From the NCBI GenBank assembly GCA_903917955.1, contig CAIXCO010000287.1, forward strand, positions 1 through 8,212: a stretch of 8,212 nucleotides of DNA, given 5' to 3'. Shown piece by piece: positions 7,018 through 8,212 of the stretch (its first letter is position 1; every line of letters starts with the position of its first letter). The notes under the pieces were generated by a model, which was not told the DNA's origin, did no database searches, and saw only the letters and a list, made by a program, of their open reading frames with translations. This DNA comes from an uncultured Chlorobiaceae bacterium. GTDB lineage: Bacteria; Bacteroidota; Chlorobiia; Chlorobiales; Chlorobiaceae. The position numbers were made by a program, and so were the translations under genes.

Positions 7018-7785
7018 TCAGAGACGCCCTTTTCGTGAAATGTTGAGCAGCACGCTTGCAACCACAGGAACAACAAAAATGGCTACCGTCACTCCAGAGG
7101 TAACGATATCACCATTTGAACCCTCCATAAACCTGATAAAGGCAATTTCAGGATAAAAATGCTCCACCGCAGAGAGTGACAGTTTGAGCCCAAGCAAACC
7201 GATGACCATAAATGCGCACGTTTCAAGAAACGGATAGCGCTCCATCAGCCCTACAAACCCTTGGGCAACAAAACGCATTGCGAGAATTCCAATAAAAACC
7301 CCGATACAGATCAGCACCAGATTATCGGTAAAAGCCACCGCAGCAAAAATATTGTCTATCGAAAAGGCAAGATCCATCATTTCGATAAGAAAAACGGTCG
7401 ACCAGAAAACCCCCAACGGCCCTGATACCTTCCTGTACAACCAGTTACTCTGCTTGTCAAAATAATCGTCCTCCTTTTGAGGAGTCTTTCTACCCTTCAG
7501 CCAGGACCAAACGAGGTAGAGGAGATAAAGTCCACCAATCGGCTTCAGCCACCAGATTTGCACCAGAAAAGAGGCAAAAAAAAGACACAGTCCCCGAAAG
7601 AAATAAGCCCCTATAATTCCATACTTTAAAGCCGCCGCCCGTTGTTTCGGTGGCAAATCCATAACCATGGTAGCCAGCACCGCCGCATTATCGACAGAGA
7701 GAAGAGTTTCGATAATGATCAAATTGCCAATAATCAGCAATGACGGCAGAGGATTATTGGCAATTTGCTGCAACAGATCAAACAT
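7018..7785 (-). CDS. TerC-family integral membrane protein
   Basis: 255 residues with about seven hydrophobic segments, as usual for the short TerC/YkoY/YjbE group without CBS domains. The two signature acidic motifs are present: IETLLSVDN (Glu26, Asp32) in the first helix and IEMMDLAFSIDN (Glu135, Asp138, Asp144) in the middle. They represent the two halves of an internal repeat and probably line a metal path. A conserved GILAMRF follows at about 166-172. Members of this family are linked to tellurium resistance and, in better studied cases, to manganese export and metal supply to secreted enzymes. Here manganese or another divalent cation is the likely substrate, by inference. It lies 45 bases after the Kup stop codon on the same strand, suggesting co-transcription. 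ATG 7785 is fixed by a strong ribosome binding site. Confidence 0.94.
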   Translation of the reverse strand: MFDLLQQIANNPLPSLLIIGNLIIIETLLSVDNAAVLATMVMDLPPKQRAAALKYGIIGAYFFRGLCLFFASFLVQIWWLKPIGGLYLLYLVWSWLKGRKTPQKEDDYFDKQSNWLYRKVSGPLGVFWSTVFLIEMMDLAFSIDNIFAAVAFTDNLVLICIGVFIGILAMRFVAQGFVGLMERYPFLETCAFMVIGLLGLKLSLSAVEHFYPEIAFIRFMEGSNGDIVTSGVTVAIFVVPVVASVLLNISRKGRL

Positions 7786-7787
7786 CC

Positions 7788-7797
7788 ATCACCTCCC
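7788..7797 (-). promoter_or_regulatory. Near-consensus Shine-Dalgarno of the TerC gene
   Basis: On the minus strand GGGAGGTGAT precedes ATG 7785, with GGAGG six bases from the start codon. It complements the 16S rRNA 3' end over about nine bases. It is far stronger than any other initiation region in the window. Confidence 0.85.
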
Positions 7798-7830
7798 TGC
7801 TGGCTGGACTCATAACAACTGCACCATCGC

Positions 7831-8212
7831 TCATATCTGCACCAGAACCCCTATCTCAATCACCTGACCAGAGGGGAGATCGTAGTATGCCGTTGCACTG
7901 AGAGCATTACGAGACATCAAGGCAAAAAGTTTTTTGCGCCACAAAATCATTTTCGACTTCAGCCCGGCAACAATTTTCTCCCGACTCAGGAAAAAGCTGA
8001 TCGCCTCGGGCCTGAAATGGAGCCCCTGATGATTTGCAAGAGCTATGACCTGGCGGATATTGGGATATTCGAGAAATCCGTACCGGGCAACAACCTTAAA
8101 AAAGCCATCACCGAGTTTGGTCACCTCCACCTTCTGACTGTTAGGAACCCTTGGCACCCGCTCCGTGCTGAAATGAAAGAGAGCCACCTCCGAATGCATG
8201 ACTTTGTTATGG
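7831..8212 (-). CDS. kup: Kup-type potassium uptake protein, C-terminal part (5' end outside window)
   Basis: Only the last 127 or so codons are visible. The frame is open to the right edge, and residues before the internal ATG at 8199 (HNKV, then MHSEVALF) continue the family pattern, so the gene begins outside. The visible part is the cytoplasmic C-terminal domain of Kup/TrkD potassium transporters: TERVPRVP, the strand FFKVVARYGFLEYPNI, FFLSRE, and the end LWRKKLFALMSRN, SATAYYDLP, VIEIG. The membrane part that carries K+ with H+ symport is not in the window. The C-terminus appears intact. It is followed after 45 bases by the TerC gene on the same strand. Confidence 0.93.
   Translation of the reverse strand, partial: HNKVMHSEVALFHFSTERVPRVPNSQKVEVTKLGDGFFKVVARYGFLEYPNIRQVIALANHQGLHFRPEAISFFLSREKIVAGLKSKMILWRKKLFALMSRNALSATAYYDLPSGQVIEIGVLVQI

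Noticed and set aside
6908..7156. Plus-strand 82-codon frame containing a cysteine pair, CTSCLC
   Set aside because: It has no ribosome binding site, overlaps the TerC 3' end in antisense, and the cysteines arise from the non-coding gap.

Overview
The window looks like chromosomal DNA from a Gram-negative bacterium. My best guess is a green sulfur bacterium (Chlorobiaceae). That guess rests on protein character and gene mix, not on a diagnostic gene: no photosynthesis or ribosomal marker lies here. Base composition is moderate and fairly even, with AT-rich spacers between genes. I see no insertion sequence, tRNA, rRNA, CRISPR array or phage gene. Every gap between genes is under 200 bases.

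Left part (2-3514, plus strand): a large hybrid sensor histidine kinase cut by the left edge (GAF, GAF, three PAS, HisKA, ATPase, receiver). A stand-alone receiver protein follows 12 bases later. Together they form a phosphotransfer module with two receivers and no visible DNA-binding or enzymatic output domain.

Middle part (3554-5651): an NAD(P)-binding Rossmann protein of the NmrA / atypical SDR type on the minus strand converges on the receiver gene. It diverges from an exported pentapeptide-repeat protein on the plus strand. The shared upstream region is AT-rich and holds a perfect 10-bp inverted repeat with a 10-bp spacer. The pentapeptide protein is built from two long beta-helix blocks, each closed by a near-duplicate 21-residue cap motif and joined by a basic linker.

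Right part (5727-8212, all minus strand): read in the direction of transcription, this begins with the C-terminal end of a Kup-type potassium transporter cut by the right edge. A TerC-family membrane protein with a near-consensus ribosome binding site follows after 45 bases, so the two probably form one operon. After an AT-rich spacer with a reasonable promoter comes a one-component regulator with an XRE-like helix-turn-helix and a C-terminal PAS domain. Last is a small basic conserved hypothetical protein with its own ribosome binding site, which converges on the pentapeptide gene.

The window is rich in sensing (kinase, receiver, HTH-PAS) and ion transport (Kup, TerC), but nothing proves a functional link between the groups. 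I found no clear unknown system. The most unusual items are the two-block pentapeptide protein and the inverted repeat upstream of it.
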